From the NCBI RefSeq assembly GCF_000024345.1, contig NC_013729.1, positions 3,038,001-3,102,000 on the forward strand: 64,000 bases of DNA, read 5' to 3'. The position numbers and the translations under genes were made by a program. The stretch is from Kribbella flavida DSM 17836. Lineage in GTDB: Bacteria > Actinomycetota > Actinomycetes > Propionibacteriales > Kribbellaceae. This document shows positions 33,605 through 41,709 of the stretch, piece by piece. The notes under the pieces were generated by a model, which did not search any database, was not told where the DNA came from, and worked only from the letters and a program-made list of their open reading frames with translations. The number at the start of each line of letters is the position of its first letter. Position 1 is the stretch's first letter.

Positions 33605-36600
33605 TCAGGCCTTCGTCAGCCAGTAGGTCAGGCCCAGTTCCTCGTCCGAACCGGTGGCCAGCCCTTCGGTCGCCTCCGGCGCCGACTGGACCAGCTCGGT
33701 CGCCAGCACCTCGCGGGCCACGTCCTCGGCGTGCTTGCCCAGGGCATCGGCCAGCTCGCCGTCGGCGGCGCCGAGCCAGACGCGGATCCGGTCGGAGACC
33801 TCCAGGCCGGCGTTCTTGCGCGCCTCCTGCAGCGTGCGGACGACCTCACGGGCCAGACCGGCCTGCTTCAGCTCCGGGGTGACCTCCAGGTCGAGCGCGA
33901 CGGTCTCGCCCTGCTCGTTCACCACCGACCAGCCTTCCCGCGGCCGCTCCGAGATCAGCACCTCGGCGGCGCCGACCTCGATCGGCTCGCCGTCGACCAG
34001 CACGGTTGCCGTGCCGGTCGCCGTGAGCGCCGCGGCCAGCTCGCCCGCGTTCGCCGCGGCGATCGCCTTGGCGACCACCGGGGTCTGCTTGGCGAACCGC
34101 TTGCCGAGCTCGCGGAAGTTGCCCTTCGCCGAGTGCTCCACCAGGTCCGCGCCGGCCGACGACAGCGGCTCGACCGAGCCGACGTTCAGCTCGTCGGCGA
34201 TCTCGCGCAGCAGCTCGTCGGACAGGTCCGCGATCGCCGCCGACCCGACCAGCGCCCGGCTGAGCGGCTGCCGGGTCCGGACCTTCGCCTCGGCCCGGGC
34301 CGAGCGGCCGAGCTCGACGACGCGCTTGGCCATCGACACGTGGGTGGCCAGGGTGTCGTCGATCAGCGCCGCGTCGTACTCCGGGAACGCGGCCAGGTGC
34401 ACCGACTCGGGCAGGCCGGGGGTGACCGGGCGGAACACGTCCTGCCAGACCCGCTCGGTCAGGAACGGGGTCAGCGGCGCCATCAGCCGGGTCAGCACGT
34501 CGAGCGTCTCGTGCAGCGTCGCCAGCGCACCGGCGTCACCGGCCCAGAAGCGCCGCCGCGACCGCCGCACGTACCAGTTCGACAGCGTGTCGACGAACGA
34601 GCTGATCAGCACGCCCAGCTTCTGGGTGTCGTAGCCGGCGTAGGCCTCGTCGGCGTCCCGGACCAGCCGGTGTGTCTCGCTGACGAGCCACTGATCCAGC
34701 ACGGACCGCTCGGCGACCGGCGGCACGTCGGCCGGGTCCCAGTCGGCCAGCCGCGCGTAGAGCGCGTGGAAGGCGACCGTGTTCCAGTACGTCAGCAGCA
34801 CCTTGCGGACGATCTCGTTCAGCACGTTCGGGCCGATGCCGCGCGCCTTCCACGGCGAGCCCGAGCAGGCCATGAACCAGCGCACCGCGTCCGCGCTGTG
34901 GTCGTCCATCAGCGGGATCGGTTCCAGGATGTTGCCCAGGTGCTTGGACATCTTCCGGCCGTCCTCGGCCAGGATGTGCCCCAGGCACACCACGTTGCGG
35001 TACGACGACTCGTCGAACACCAGCGTGCCGATCGCCATCAGCGTGTAGAACCAGCCGCGGGTCTGGTCGATCGCCTCGGAGATGAAGTCGGCCGGGTAGG
35101 ACTGCTCGAACTTCTCCTTCGACCCCTCGACCCACGGGTAGCCCCACTGCGCGAACGGCATCGAGCCGGAGTCGTACCAGGCGTCGATCACCTCGGCGAC
35201 CCGGCGCGACTCGCCGCCGCAGGTCGGGCAGGCGAAGGTGATGTCGTCGACGTACGGCCGGTGCGGGTCGGTGCTGCTCAGGTCCCGGCCGGCCAGCTCG
35301 CCGAGCTCGGCCAGCGAGCCGACGCAGACCTGGTGGTCCTCGCCGCAGCGCCAGATCGGCAGCGGCGTACCCCAGTAGCGGGACCGGGACACCGCCCAGT
35401 CGATGTTGTTGCGCAGCCAGTCGCCGTACCGGCCCCACTTGACCGAGTCGGGGAACCAGTTGGTCTTCTCGTTCTCCCGCAGCAGCGCGTCCTTCACCTG
35501 CGTGGTGCGGATGTACCAGGACGGCAGCGCGTAGTACATGACCGGCGTGTGGCAGCGCCAGCAGTGCGGGTAGGGGTGCTCGTACGGGACGTGCTTGAAC
35601 AGCACGCCGCGCGCGGCCAGGTCGTTGACCAGGTCCTCGTCGGCCTTCTTGAAGAACTGGCCGCCGACCAGCGGCAGGTCCGCGTCGAAGCGGCCGTCCG
35701 GGCCGACCGGCTTGAGCACCGGCAGGTCGTACGCCCGGGCGACCTGGAGGTCGTCGGCGCCGAAGGCGGGGGACTGGTGCACCAGACCGGTGCCGTCCTC
35801 GGTGGTCACGTACTCGGCGAGCACGACGAAGTGCGCCGGCTCGTCGAAGCCGACCAGCTCGAACGGGCGCTGGTAGTTCCAGCGCTCGAGGTCACGGCCG
35901 GCGTACGTGGCGGTGACCGTCCAGCCCTCGCCCAGCGTGGCCAGCAGCGGCTCGGCGACGACCAGCGACTCCGTGCCGTCGGTGGCGACCACGTAGTCGA
36001 CGTCAGGGTGCACGGCGACGGCCGTGTTGGACACCAGGGTCCACGGAGTCGTCGTCCAGACCAGCAGCGACGCCTGACCGGCCAGCGGGCCCGAGGTCAG
36101 CGGGAACCGGACGTACACCGACGGGTCGACGACGGTCTCGTAGCCCTGGGCCAGCTCGTGGTCCGACAGACCGGTACCGCAGCGCGGGCAGTACGGCGTG
36201 ATCCGGTAGTCCTCGACCAGCAGGCCCTTGGCGTGGATCTGCTTGAGCGACCACCAGACCGACTCGACGTACTGCGCGTCCATCGTCCGGTACGGGTGGT
36301 CCATGTCGACCCAGTAGCCCATCCGGGTGGTCAGGTCGGCGAACGCGTCGACGTGCCGCAGCACCGATGCGCGGCACTTCGCGTTGAACTCGGCGATGCC
36401 GTACGCCTCGATGTCGTTCTTGCCGCTGAAGCCGAGCTCCTTCTCGACCGCCACCTCGACCGGCAGGCCGTGGCAGTCCCAGCCGGCCTTGCGCTCGACC
36501 GAGAAGCCCTTCATCGTCCGGTAGCGCGGGAAGACGTCCTTGAAGACGCGCGCCTCGATGTGGTGGGTGCCGGGCATGCCGTTGGCGGTCGGGGGACCCT

Positions 36601-36754
36601 CGAAGAAGGTCCAGGGCTCGCCGCCGGCCGTCTGCGCCAGGCTCTTGGCGAAGGTGTCCTGGTCCGCCCAGTGCGCGAGCACCTCGCGCTCGATCGCGGG
36701 CAGGTCGACCTGAGCCGGGACCTGCTGCCACGGGGTGCTGGGGTTGTCCGCCAT
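33605..36754 (-). CDS. ileS: isoleucine-tRNA ligase IleS
   Basis: A 1049-residue class I aminoacyl-tRNA synthetase of the long (eukaryote-like) type usual in actinobacteria. The HIGH-equivalent motif is in FEGPPTANGMPGTHHIEARVF (about residues 46-66), here GTHH. CP1 editing region contains TTTPWTLVSN (about 250). The KMSKS motif appears as GRKMSKHLGN (about 600). The anticodon-binding domain follows, and a DUF5915-like C-terminal domain ends the protein. It charges tRNA-Ile and edits mischarged valine. The ATG at 36754 is chosen for its ribosome site AAGGACGG and because the leader is a T-box. An in-frame ATG at 36829 lies inside the T-box and is rejected. Confidence 0.96.
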   Translation of the reverse strand: MADNPSTPWQQVPAQVDLPAIEREVLAHWADQDTFAKSLAQTAGGEPWTFFEGPPTANGMPGTHHIEARVFKDVFPRYRTMKGFSVERKAGWDCHGLPVEVAVEKELGFSGKNDIEAYGIAEFNAKCRASVLRHVDAFADLTTRMGYWVDMDHPYRTMDAQYVESVWWSLKQIHAKGLLVEDYRITPYCPRCGTGLSDHELAQGYETVVDPSVYVRFPLTSGPLAGQASLLVWTTTPWTLVSNTAVAVHPDVDYVVATDGTESLVVAEPLLATLGEGWTVTATYAGRDLERWNYQRPFELVGFDEPAHFVVLAEYVTTEDGTGLVHQSPAFGADDLQVARAYDLPVLKPVGPDGRFDADLPLVGGQFFKKADEDLVNDLAARGVLFKHVPYEHPYPHCWRCHTPVMYYALPSWYIRTTQVKDALLRENEKTNWFPDSVKWGRYGDWLRNNIDWAVSRSRYWGTPLPIWRCGEDHQVCVGSLAELGELAGRDLSSTDPHRPYVDDITFACPTCGGESRRVAEVIDAWYDSGSMPFAQWGYPWVEGSKEKFEQSYPADFISEAIDQTRGWFYTLMAIGTLVFDESSYRNVVCLGHILAEDGRKMSKHLGNILEPIPLMDDHSADAVRWFMACSGSPWKARGIGPNVLNEIVRKVLLTYWNTVAFHALYARLADWDPADVPPVAERSVLDQWLVSETHRLVRDADEAYAGYDTQKLGVLISSFVDTLSNWYVRRSRRRFWAGDAGALATLHETLDVLTRLMAPLTPFLTERVWQDVFRPVTPGLPESVHLAAFPEYDAALIDDTLATHVSMAKRVVELGRSARAEAKVRTRQPLSRALVGSAAIADLSDELLREIADELNVGSVEPLSSAGADLVEHSAKGNFRELGKRFAKQTPVVAKAIAAANAGELAAALTATGTATVLVDGEPIEVGAAEVLISERPREGWSVVNEQGETVALDLEVTPELKQAGLAREVVRTLQEARKNAGLEVSDRIRVWLGAADGELADALGKHAEDVAREVLATELVQSAPEATEGLATGSDEELGLTYWLTKA

Positions 36755-36985
36755 TGTCCGTCCTTCGTCGCTGCTGCTCCAGCGAAGGGACGAAGGCACC
36801 GGCGACGTCGCCGGGCTCCGCGGTACCACCCTTCTTGATGACGTGACCGATGCGTCTCACCCCACCGCCCCGGTCAGGGGTCACCCTCTTCGTTGCGCTC
36901 CGCTGCCGGGTCTAATGGGTCTCCCGGGGGAGACTGTTCTTCCGGCGGCTCCGGGGTGATGGCCCCATCACTGCCTTGCGGTGGC
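36755..36985 (-). ncRNA. T-box leader (riboswitch) of ileS
   Basis: On the minus strand the T-box sequence AAGGGTGGTACCGCGG (complement of about 36817-36833) matches the AGGGTGGNACCGCG consensus that pairs with the tRNA acceptor end. The short Stem I contains ATC at the complement of 36958-36960, followed by A, in GCCATCACCCCGGAG, fitting an isoleucine specifier. The ribosome site AAGGACGG can pair with CGTCCCTTCGCTG (complement of about 36779-36792) just upstream, and no U-tract is seen, so control is probably of translation initiation. This is the actinobacterial IleS-type T-box. The -10 candidate is TACACT (complement of 36992-36997). Confidence 0.88.
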
Positions 36986-36997
36986 GGGAAAAGTGTA

Positions 36998-37269
36998 CGA
37001 CTCCGTACCACCCGGCCACGAATCGTTAATCGGTGGCGGGCCGCGGCGGCGGCGGTGACAATGACGCTGCGGTCGGGCCGGGACTTCGGGCGGTGCTGCC
37101 GAGAACCGGCCGAGATGTGGATGTGACGCGCGGAACGTCGAGCGGCCTTGAAGAACCGACTACCGTATGTCCACGGTCGCGCGTCGGGCTGGCACGTGGC
37201 CGCAACGTGTCCTACTGTCTTGCGACCAGTCCGCTTCAGTCTCCGACGAAGGCAGGGGGTAGTCGACCA
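36998..37269. other. intergenic region between the ileS leader and the DksA-like gene
   Basis: It carries outward promoters only. TACTGT (37213-37218) with TGGCAC 17 nt upstream (37190-37195) is a possible promoter for the DksA-like gene. No gene is evident. Confidence 0.35.
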
Positions 37270-37860
37270 ATGGCTACATCGGCAAAGAAGTCCGCCCCCG
37301 GTAAACGCACCACCGCGGCCGAGAAGAGTGCCGCGACATCCACCGAGCCGGCCGGCACGGCCGACTCCACGACCCCTGCCAAGAAGACTCCGACGAAGAG
37401 GGTGGCCATGAAGACCAATGAGAACAGGACCCCGGCAACGGCGCCGGCCAAGTCGCCCAAGAAGGCCGAGAACCTGACCGTGCGCGACGGCGAGACGCCG
37501 TGGACCCCGGCCGAGCTGACGGAGCTGCGGACCGAGCTGGAAGCCGACGTGGTGCACCTCAAGGAGGAGATCCGCGACGCCGAGAAGGAGATCGTCGGGC
37601 TGCTGCGCGACGGCGGCGACGGGGCCGGCAACGACCAGGCCGACGTCGGCTCCACCACGCTCGAGCGTGACCACGAGATGTCGCTGGCCAACAACGCCCG
37701 GGACATGCTGGACCAGATCGAGCGGGCGCTGGCCCGGATCGACGACGGCACCTACGGCGTCTGCGAGAGCTGCGGCAAGGCGATCGGCAAGGGGCGGCTG
37801 CAGGCGTTCCCGCGTGCGACACTGTGCGTGTCATGCAAAGAACGCGAAGAACGCCGCTGA
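37270..37860 (+). CDS. TraR/DksA-family zinc-finger protein
   Basis: A 196-residue protein. The first 70 residues are a Lys/Ala/Thr/Pro-rich tail similar to histone H1 tails. A coiled-coil region (about 78-115, LRTELEADVVHLKEEIRDAEKEI) follows. The C-terminal C4 zinc finger is CESCGKAIGKGRLQAFP then CVSCKE (CxxC-x17-CxxC, about 164-188). DksA relatives bind the RNA polymerase secondary channel. The coiled-coil tip lacks the paired Asp of E. coli DksA as far as I can judge. The ATG at 37270 follows GCAGGGGG. Synteny with Streptomyces (next to ileS and lspA) supports the assignment. The end overlaps the lspA start. Confidence 0.88.
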   Translation: MATSAKKSAPGKRTTAAEKSAATSTEPAGTADSTTPAKKTPTKRVAMKTNENRTPATAPAKSPKKAENLTVRDGETPWTPAELTELRTELEADVVHLKEEIRDAEKEIVGLLRDGGDGAGNDQADVGSTTLERDHEMSLANNARDMLDQIERALARIDDGTYGVCESCGKAIGKGRLQAFPRATLCVSCKEREERR

Positions 37861-38609
37861 GCGACTCCCAGTCGTCCCGCCCGCCCGGGGACGCCGAAGA
37901 CCTGACGGAACCGGCCGACTCCTCGTCGGCCGGTTCTCCGTCGTCTCCGGCTCCCGCCGGTGACCGCTCGTCCGAGCGCGGCGACGGCAGCCTGGACGAG
38001 CGGACTCCCGAAGGAGCCGAGCTGGCGGACGTGGTGGCTGCCGACGCGGCACCGCCCCGGCACCCACGGCCGCGGCTGATCGCGCTGTTCGCGATCGTCG
38101 GGCTGCTGGTGCTCGGGCTGGACCAGCTCACCAAGGTGCTCGCTCTGCAGCACCTGACGCCGGGGGAGCCGGTGAACGTGATCGGCTCGCTGCTCAGGTT
38201 CAACCTGATCCGCAACCCCGGCGCCGCGTTCAGTCTCGGCTCCGACTTCACCCCGGTGATCAGCGCGATCCAGATCACCGTCGCGCTCGGCGTGATCTGG
38301 CTGTCGCGGCGGGTCGGCTCGGCCGGCTGGGCGGTCGCCTTCGGGCTGCTGTTCGGTGGCGCGGTCGGCAACATCACCGACCGGATCTTCCGCGAGCCGT
38401 CGCCGTTCCACGGCCACGTGGTCGACTTCCTGCAGACCCCGAACTGGGCCATCTTCAACGTCGCCGACATGGCGGTCACCTCGGCGGCCGCGCTGCTGGT
38501 GATCCAGACCCTGCGCGGGATCCGCCTCGACGGCACCAAGGACGTGGGCAGCAAACCGATGGACACCGACACCAGCACCACCGCCGAGCCGAAGCCGGGC
38601 GCCGAGTGA
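37824..38609 (+). CDS. lspA: lipoprotein signal peptidase LspA
   Basis: A 261-residue (from GTG 37824) or 258-residue (from ATG 37833) membrane aspartyl protease that cleaves prolipoprotein signal peptides. Four transmembrane helices lie at about 85-105, 145-165, 170-190 and 210-235. The catalytic aspartates are Asp186 in GNITDRIF and Asp215 in [21 protein letters not shown] (about 129-141) is also conserved. The first 80 residues are a hydrophilic, acidic Ser/Pro-rich cytoplasmic extension not found in most LspA. The start lies inside the DksA-like gene (27-36 nt overlap); its stop is nested in the next start (GTGA). Confidence 0.93.
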   Translation: MRVMQRTRRTPLSDSQSSRPPGDAEDLTEPADSSSAGSPSSPAPAGDRSSERGDGSLDERTPEGAELADVVAADAAPPRHPRPRLIALFAIVGLLVLGLDQLTKVLALQHLTPGEPVNVIGSLLRFNLIRNPGAAFSLGSDFTPVISAIQITVALGVIWLSRRVGSAGWAVAFGLLFGGAVGNITDRIFREPSPFHGHVVDFLQTPNWAIFNVADMAVTSAAALLVIQTLRGIRLDGTKDVGSKPMDTDTSTTAEPKPGAE

Positions 38610-39535
38610 GCGACTCCAGGACCCTGATGGTGCCCGACGGCCTGGCCGGCGAGCGGCTGGACGCGGCGCTGTCCCGGCTGTTCGGTGTCTCCCGGACGAA
38701 GGCCGCCGAACTGATCGAGGCCGGCCTGGTCCAGGTCGACGGAGCCCCTGCGGCCAAGTCCGCCCGGGTCTCGGCCGGTGTGCTGCTCGACGTCGAGCTG
38801 CCGGCGCCGCCCGGTGAGGTGACCGTCGTGCCGGAGACCGTGGAGAACCTGCGGATCGTGCACGACGACGACGAGATCGTGGTCGTCGACAAGCCCGTCG
38901 GCGTCGCCGCGCACCCGTCCCCGGGCTGGACCGGCCCGACCGTGATCGGTCACCTGGCCGGTGCCGGCTTCAGCATCTCCACCAGTGGGGCGGCCGAGCG
39001 CAAGGGCATCGTGCACCGCCTCGACGTCGGCACGTCCGGGCTGATGGTGGTCGCCAAGACGGAGTACAGCTACACCGTGCTGAAGCGCGCCTTCAAGGAG
39101 CGCACGGTGAAAAAGATCTACCACGCGCTGGTGCAGGGCCATCCGGACCCGTTCACCGGGACCGTGGACGCGCCGATCGACCGGCACCCGAACCACGACT
39201 ACAAGTTCGGCGTGGTGGCCGGCGGCAAGCCGAGCATCACGCACTACGAGACGCTCGAGGCGTTCCGGTACGCGACGCTGCTGGAGATCACCCTGGAGAC
39301 CGGCCGGACGCACCAGATCCGCGTGCACATGTCCGCGATCGGCCACCCCTGCTGCGGCGACCTCACCTACGGCGCCGACCCGGTGCTCGCCGAGCGGCTG
39401 GAGCTGTCCCGCCAGTGGCTGCACGCCATGCGCCTCGGCTTCACCCACCCCGGCTCCGGCGAGTACACCGAGTTCACCTCGCAGTACCCCGACGACCTCG
39501 ACCAGGCCTTGGACCGCCTCGCCGACGCCCAGTGA
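38606..39535 (+). CDS. RluA/RluD-family pseudouridine synthase
   Basis: A 309-residue enzyme. An N-terminal S4 RNA-binding domain ([32 protein letters not shown] about 38657-38743) is followed by the catalytic domain. The active-site motif is [16 protein letters not shown] with Asp140. Later segments include [10 protein letters not shown] (about 233-242) and the [11 protein letters not shown]-terminal strand. It isomerises uridines in rRNA or tRNA, by analogy those of 23S helix 69 if RluD-like. It is the last gene of the overlapping lspA unit. A perfect hairpin follows. Confidence 0.9.
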   Translation: MSDSRTLMVPDGLAGERLDAALSRLFGVSRTKAAELIEAGLVQVDGAPAAKSARVSAGVLLDVELPAPPGEVTVVPETVENLRIVHDDDEIVVVDKPVGVAAHPSPGWTGPTVIGHLAGAGFSISTSGAAERKGIVHRLDVGTSGLMVVAKTEYSYTVLKRAFKERTVKKIYHALVQGHPDPFTGTVDAPIDRHPNHDYKFGVVAGGKPSITHYETLEAFRYATLLEITLETGRTHQIRVHMSAIGHPCCGDLTYGADPVLAERLELSRQWLHAMRLGFTHPGSGEYTEFTSQYPDDLDQALDRLADAQ

Positions 39536-39553
39536 AGCTCGACCGGCGTACCG

Positions 39554-39580
39554 CACCTGGCCGTGCGGGGCGGCCAGGTG
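39554..39580. terminator. terminator between rluD-like gene and marR
   Basis: CACCTGGCCG (39554-39563) and CGGCCAGGTG (39571-39580) form a perfect 10-bp stem with a 7-nt loop between convergent genes. Confidence 0.8.
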
Positions 39581-39588
39581 CTGGTGGT

Positions 39589-40050
39589 CTACGGGGCGCG
39601 GCGGGAGCTGGTTCGGTCGAGTGCGTCCAACGCCTTGGAGAGGGTGGTCAGGGCGTCGACGGCTCGCGCCAACTGCTCCTGGCCGAGCAGATCGCTCAGG
39701 CGTTGGGCTGCTTCGGCGTGCTCGGGGTTGATCGCGCGCACGGCAGCGAGGCCCTCGTCGGTGACGGCGACCAGCTTGGCGCGGCGGTGCGCGGGATTGT
39801 CGCGGTACTCCGCCAGGCCCCGCTCGACCAGTACGTCGGCGGTGCGCTGCACGGCCTGCCGGGTGATGCCCATCTCCCGCGCGATGCCCGCAACCGGCAA
39901 CGGCGCCTGCAGGACGGCGCCGAGAACCTGCCACCAGGCCGCAGTCAGACCGACCGGCTTCGCCAGCCCTTCGGCCAGCTCGAGGAACTGGCCGTTGAGC
40001 TTGAAGGCGGTCAGCGCTGCCGCGCTCAGCAGCTCCTGGTCACGGTTCAT
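39589..40050 (-). CDS. MarR family transcriptional regulator
   Basis: A 153-residue winged-helix protein. The recognition region is PVAGIAREMGITRQAVQRTADVLVERGLAEYRDNPAHRRAKLVAVTDEG (DNA complement of about 39765-39910), with the beta-wing in DNPAHRRAK. Flanking helices form the dimer interface. The gene starts 3 nt after the stop of the upstream PfpI-like gene, so they form one operon. Palindromes in front of that operon are the likely self-operator. The ligand is unknown. Confidence 0.9.
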   Translation of the reverse strand: MNRDQELLSAAALTAFKLNGQFLELAEGLAKPVGLTAAWWQVLGAVLQAPLPVAGIAREMGITRQAVQRTADVLVERGLAEYRDNPAHRRAKLVAVTDEGLAAVRAINPEHAEAAQRLSDLLGQEQLARAVDALTTLSKALDALDRTSSRRAP

Positions 40051-40053
40051 CGA

Positions 40054-40677
40054 TCAGGCGCTCATCAGCTCGTAGAAGCCGGCCGGGTCCTGCCGGCCGT
40101 ACAACTTGTACCAGGAATCGAGCACCGCCGGCTCGTAGATGCCGAGCTCGGCGAAGATCGCCCGAGCGAACTCGACCGGCGCCTGCGCCCCGCCGGTGAT
40201 CAGGCCGCGGTCGTTCACCGCCGGCTCGTCGCGGTACAGCTCGGCCCCGCCGTACCCGAGCCCGACCAGGAACTCCTTCGCGTTGCTGGTGTGCGCATGG
40301 TCGTCCAGCAGGCCGGCCAGCGCCAGGCCGCCGGTGGCGCCGCAGATCGCCGCGACCGGTACGCCGGCCGCCCGGAACTCCCGCGCCTTGGCTACGTACG
40401 GCTGGTACGCCTCGGTCGGCCACAGGTCGTTGCCCGGCAGCACGAGCATCGCGCTCTCGTCGGCGCTCAGCTCGTCGAGCGTCAGGTCGGGCAGCACTCG
40501 CAATCCACCCATCGTGGTGACCGGATCGGGACTCGCACTGACCGTGCGGATCTGGAACCGGCCGGGCGTCCGGTGCCAGGCCGGGCTGTTGACGTGGGCG
40601 GTGACGAATCCGATCTCCCAGTCGGCCAGCGTGTCGTGAACGGCGACGTGAACGGTGCGCATGCTCTTCTCGGTCAT
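40054..40677 (-). CDS. DJ-1/PfpI-family protein
   Basis: A 207-residue class I glutamine amidotransferase-like protein. The nucleophile elbow is AAICGATGG with Cys112. An acidic residue typical of the family lies in TLADWEIGF (Glu21). No amidotransferase partner domain is present. PfpI relatives serve as chaperones, glyoxalases or amidases; the exact activity cannot be read. The ATG at 40677 lies within a palindrome and has no ribosome site, so the transcript may be leaderless. An alternative ATG at 40662 removes five residues. It is co-transcribed with marR, which suggests it answers the compound sensed by MarR. Confidence 0.85.
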   Translation of the reverse strand: MTEKSMRTVHVAVHDTLADWEIGFVTAHVNSPAWHRTPGRFQIRTVSASPDPVTTMGGLRVLPDLTLDELSADESAMLVLPGNDLWPTEAYQPYVAKAREFRAAGVPVAAICGATGGLALAGLLDDHAHTSNAKEFLVGLGYGGAELYRDEPAVNDRGLITGGAQAPVEFARAIFAELGIYEPAVLDSWYKLYGRQDPAGFYELMSA

Positions 40678-40711
40678 GACAAGATGCTGTCATGATGACA
40701 ACTTGTTGTCA
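40674..40711. promoter_or_regulatory. tandem palindromes, likely MarR operator
   Basis: TCATGACA (40674-40681) and TGTCATGA (40688-40695) are perfect arms with a 6-nt gap; they include the start codon of the PfpI gene. Directly adjacent, TGACAACTTGTTGTCA (40696-40711) is a 7+7 palindrome about a TT centre. Size and AT-rich nature fit MarR-type operators. Confidence 0.65.
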
Positions 40712-40745
40712 ATAGATCGAGCTCACGACGTCCTGACACCTGAGG

Positions 40746-41567
40746 TCAGCTGCCCGCGGCGACCGTGTCGGCGAGGGTGGCGACGGCTGCTGCCAGCTGT
40801 TTGCCGTGCACGAGATCAGGGTCGTTGTGGTCCGCGCCGGTGACCTCGACCAAGCTCTTCAGGTCCGGCGCGGCGGCTGCCACGGCTCGGCTCTGGTCCG
40901 GCGGAACGATGGAGTCCTCGCTTCCGAGTACCACTGTGACCGGCACCTTCACCGTGGCGAGCTGCTCGGCGAGTGGGAACTTGTCGCGGAGCAGCAGCCG
41001 CATCGGGAGGAAGGGGTAGTGGACCTTTCCGACCGAGGCGAGATCGACGAACGGCGATCGCAGGACCAGTCCGCCCGGCGCGATCTCGGTGGCCAGCTCG
41101 GTGACGACCGCCGCGCCGAGGCTCTCGCCGTAGTACAGGGTGCGGCTGGGCGGGAAGCCTGCCTGCTCGGCGAGGTAGCGCTGGGCGGCCCGGACGTCCT
41201 GGGCCAGGCCGCGCTCGCTGGGACGCCCGTCGCTGCCGCCGTAGCCGCGGTAGTCGAAGAGGAGAACGGTCAGCCCCTCGGCCGCGAGCGCCCGCGCCAA
41301 CGGTGCTCGCGAGGCCCGGTTGCCGGCATTGCCCGCCGCGACCAGTACTGCGACGCTCCGGTCCGGGCCGCCGGCCGGGACGAGCCAGGCGCCGAGACGT
41401 ACGCCGTCACCGGCATCGAGTACGACGTCCCGGGCACCGGGCAGGGCCGTCGCCGCCGATCCGGGCTCGGCCGAGTCGGGCAGGTAGATGAGGCGCCGCT
41501 GGAATCCCCAGATCGCGGCGAGCACCAGCGCCAGCACCACTGCCACGACGACCGCGAAGCGCACCAC
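40746..41567 (-). CDS. membrane-anchored alpha/beta hydrolase
   Basis: A 273-residue protein from the GTG at 41567. One N-terminal membrane helix (about 3-21) anchors it. The hydrolase fold is clear: an oxyanion region at VAAGNAGN (about 77-84), LLFDYRGYGGSDGRPSE (about 102-118), the nucleophile elbow YYGESLGAA with Ser149, the acid in LGSEDSIVPP and the His in TGADHND. It resembles the YqhA/BEM46-like hydrolases of unknown substrate. A -10-like CACACT lies 6 nt upstream, supporting a leaderless start; the longer ATG start at 41624 has no ribosome site. It is divergent from dnaE. Confidence 0.82.
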   Translation of the reverse strand: MVRFAVVVAVVLALVLAAIWGFQRRLIYLPDSAEPGSAATALPGARDVVLDAGDGVRLGAWLVPAGGPDRSVAVLVAAGNAGNRASRAPLARALAAEGLTVLLFDYRGYGGSDGRPSERGLAQDVRAAQRYLAEQAGFPPSRTLYYGESLGAAVVTELATEIAPGGLVLRSPFVDLASVGKVHYPFLPMRLLLRDKFPLAEQLATVKVPVTVVLGSEDSIVPPDQSRAVAAAAPDLKSLVEVTGADHNDPDLVHGKQLAAAVATLADTVAAGS

Positions 41568-41573
41568 GTTCCC

Positions 41574-41579
41574 AGTGTG
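41574..41579 (-). promoter_or_regulatory. -10 element of the hydrolase gene
   Basis: CACACT on the minus strand ends 6 nt before the GTG at 41567. The same hexamer and spacing precede the gene at 45305. Confidence 0.4.
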
Positions 41580-41660
41580 CGCGGTGGGCCGGCCGACCGC
41601 ATAGCGGGCGCCCGGGGGAGCCATCGGAGCGCCGGTTCGAGGACTGTCGGAGGGCCGACA

Positions 41661-41666
41661 TAAGGT
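41661..41666 (+). promoter_or_regulatory. -10 element of dnaE
   Basis: TAAGGT at 41661-41666 lies 43 nt before the dnaE ATG. The ribosome site GGGAGG (41693-41698) lies between them. No strong -35 is visible. Confidence 0.35.
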
Positions 41667-41709
41667 GGGCTGGTCCCGCTCACTCACGCCCTGGGAGGTC
41701 TGCGCAGAC

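Noticed and set aside
33731..36838. Open frame of over 1000 codons antisense to ileS
   Set aside because: It is a GC-skew shadow of the ileS codons; the ileS motifs and T-box settle the strand.
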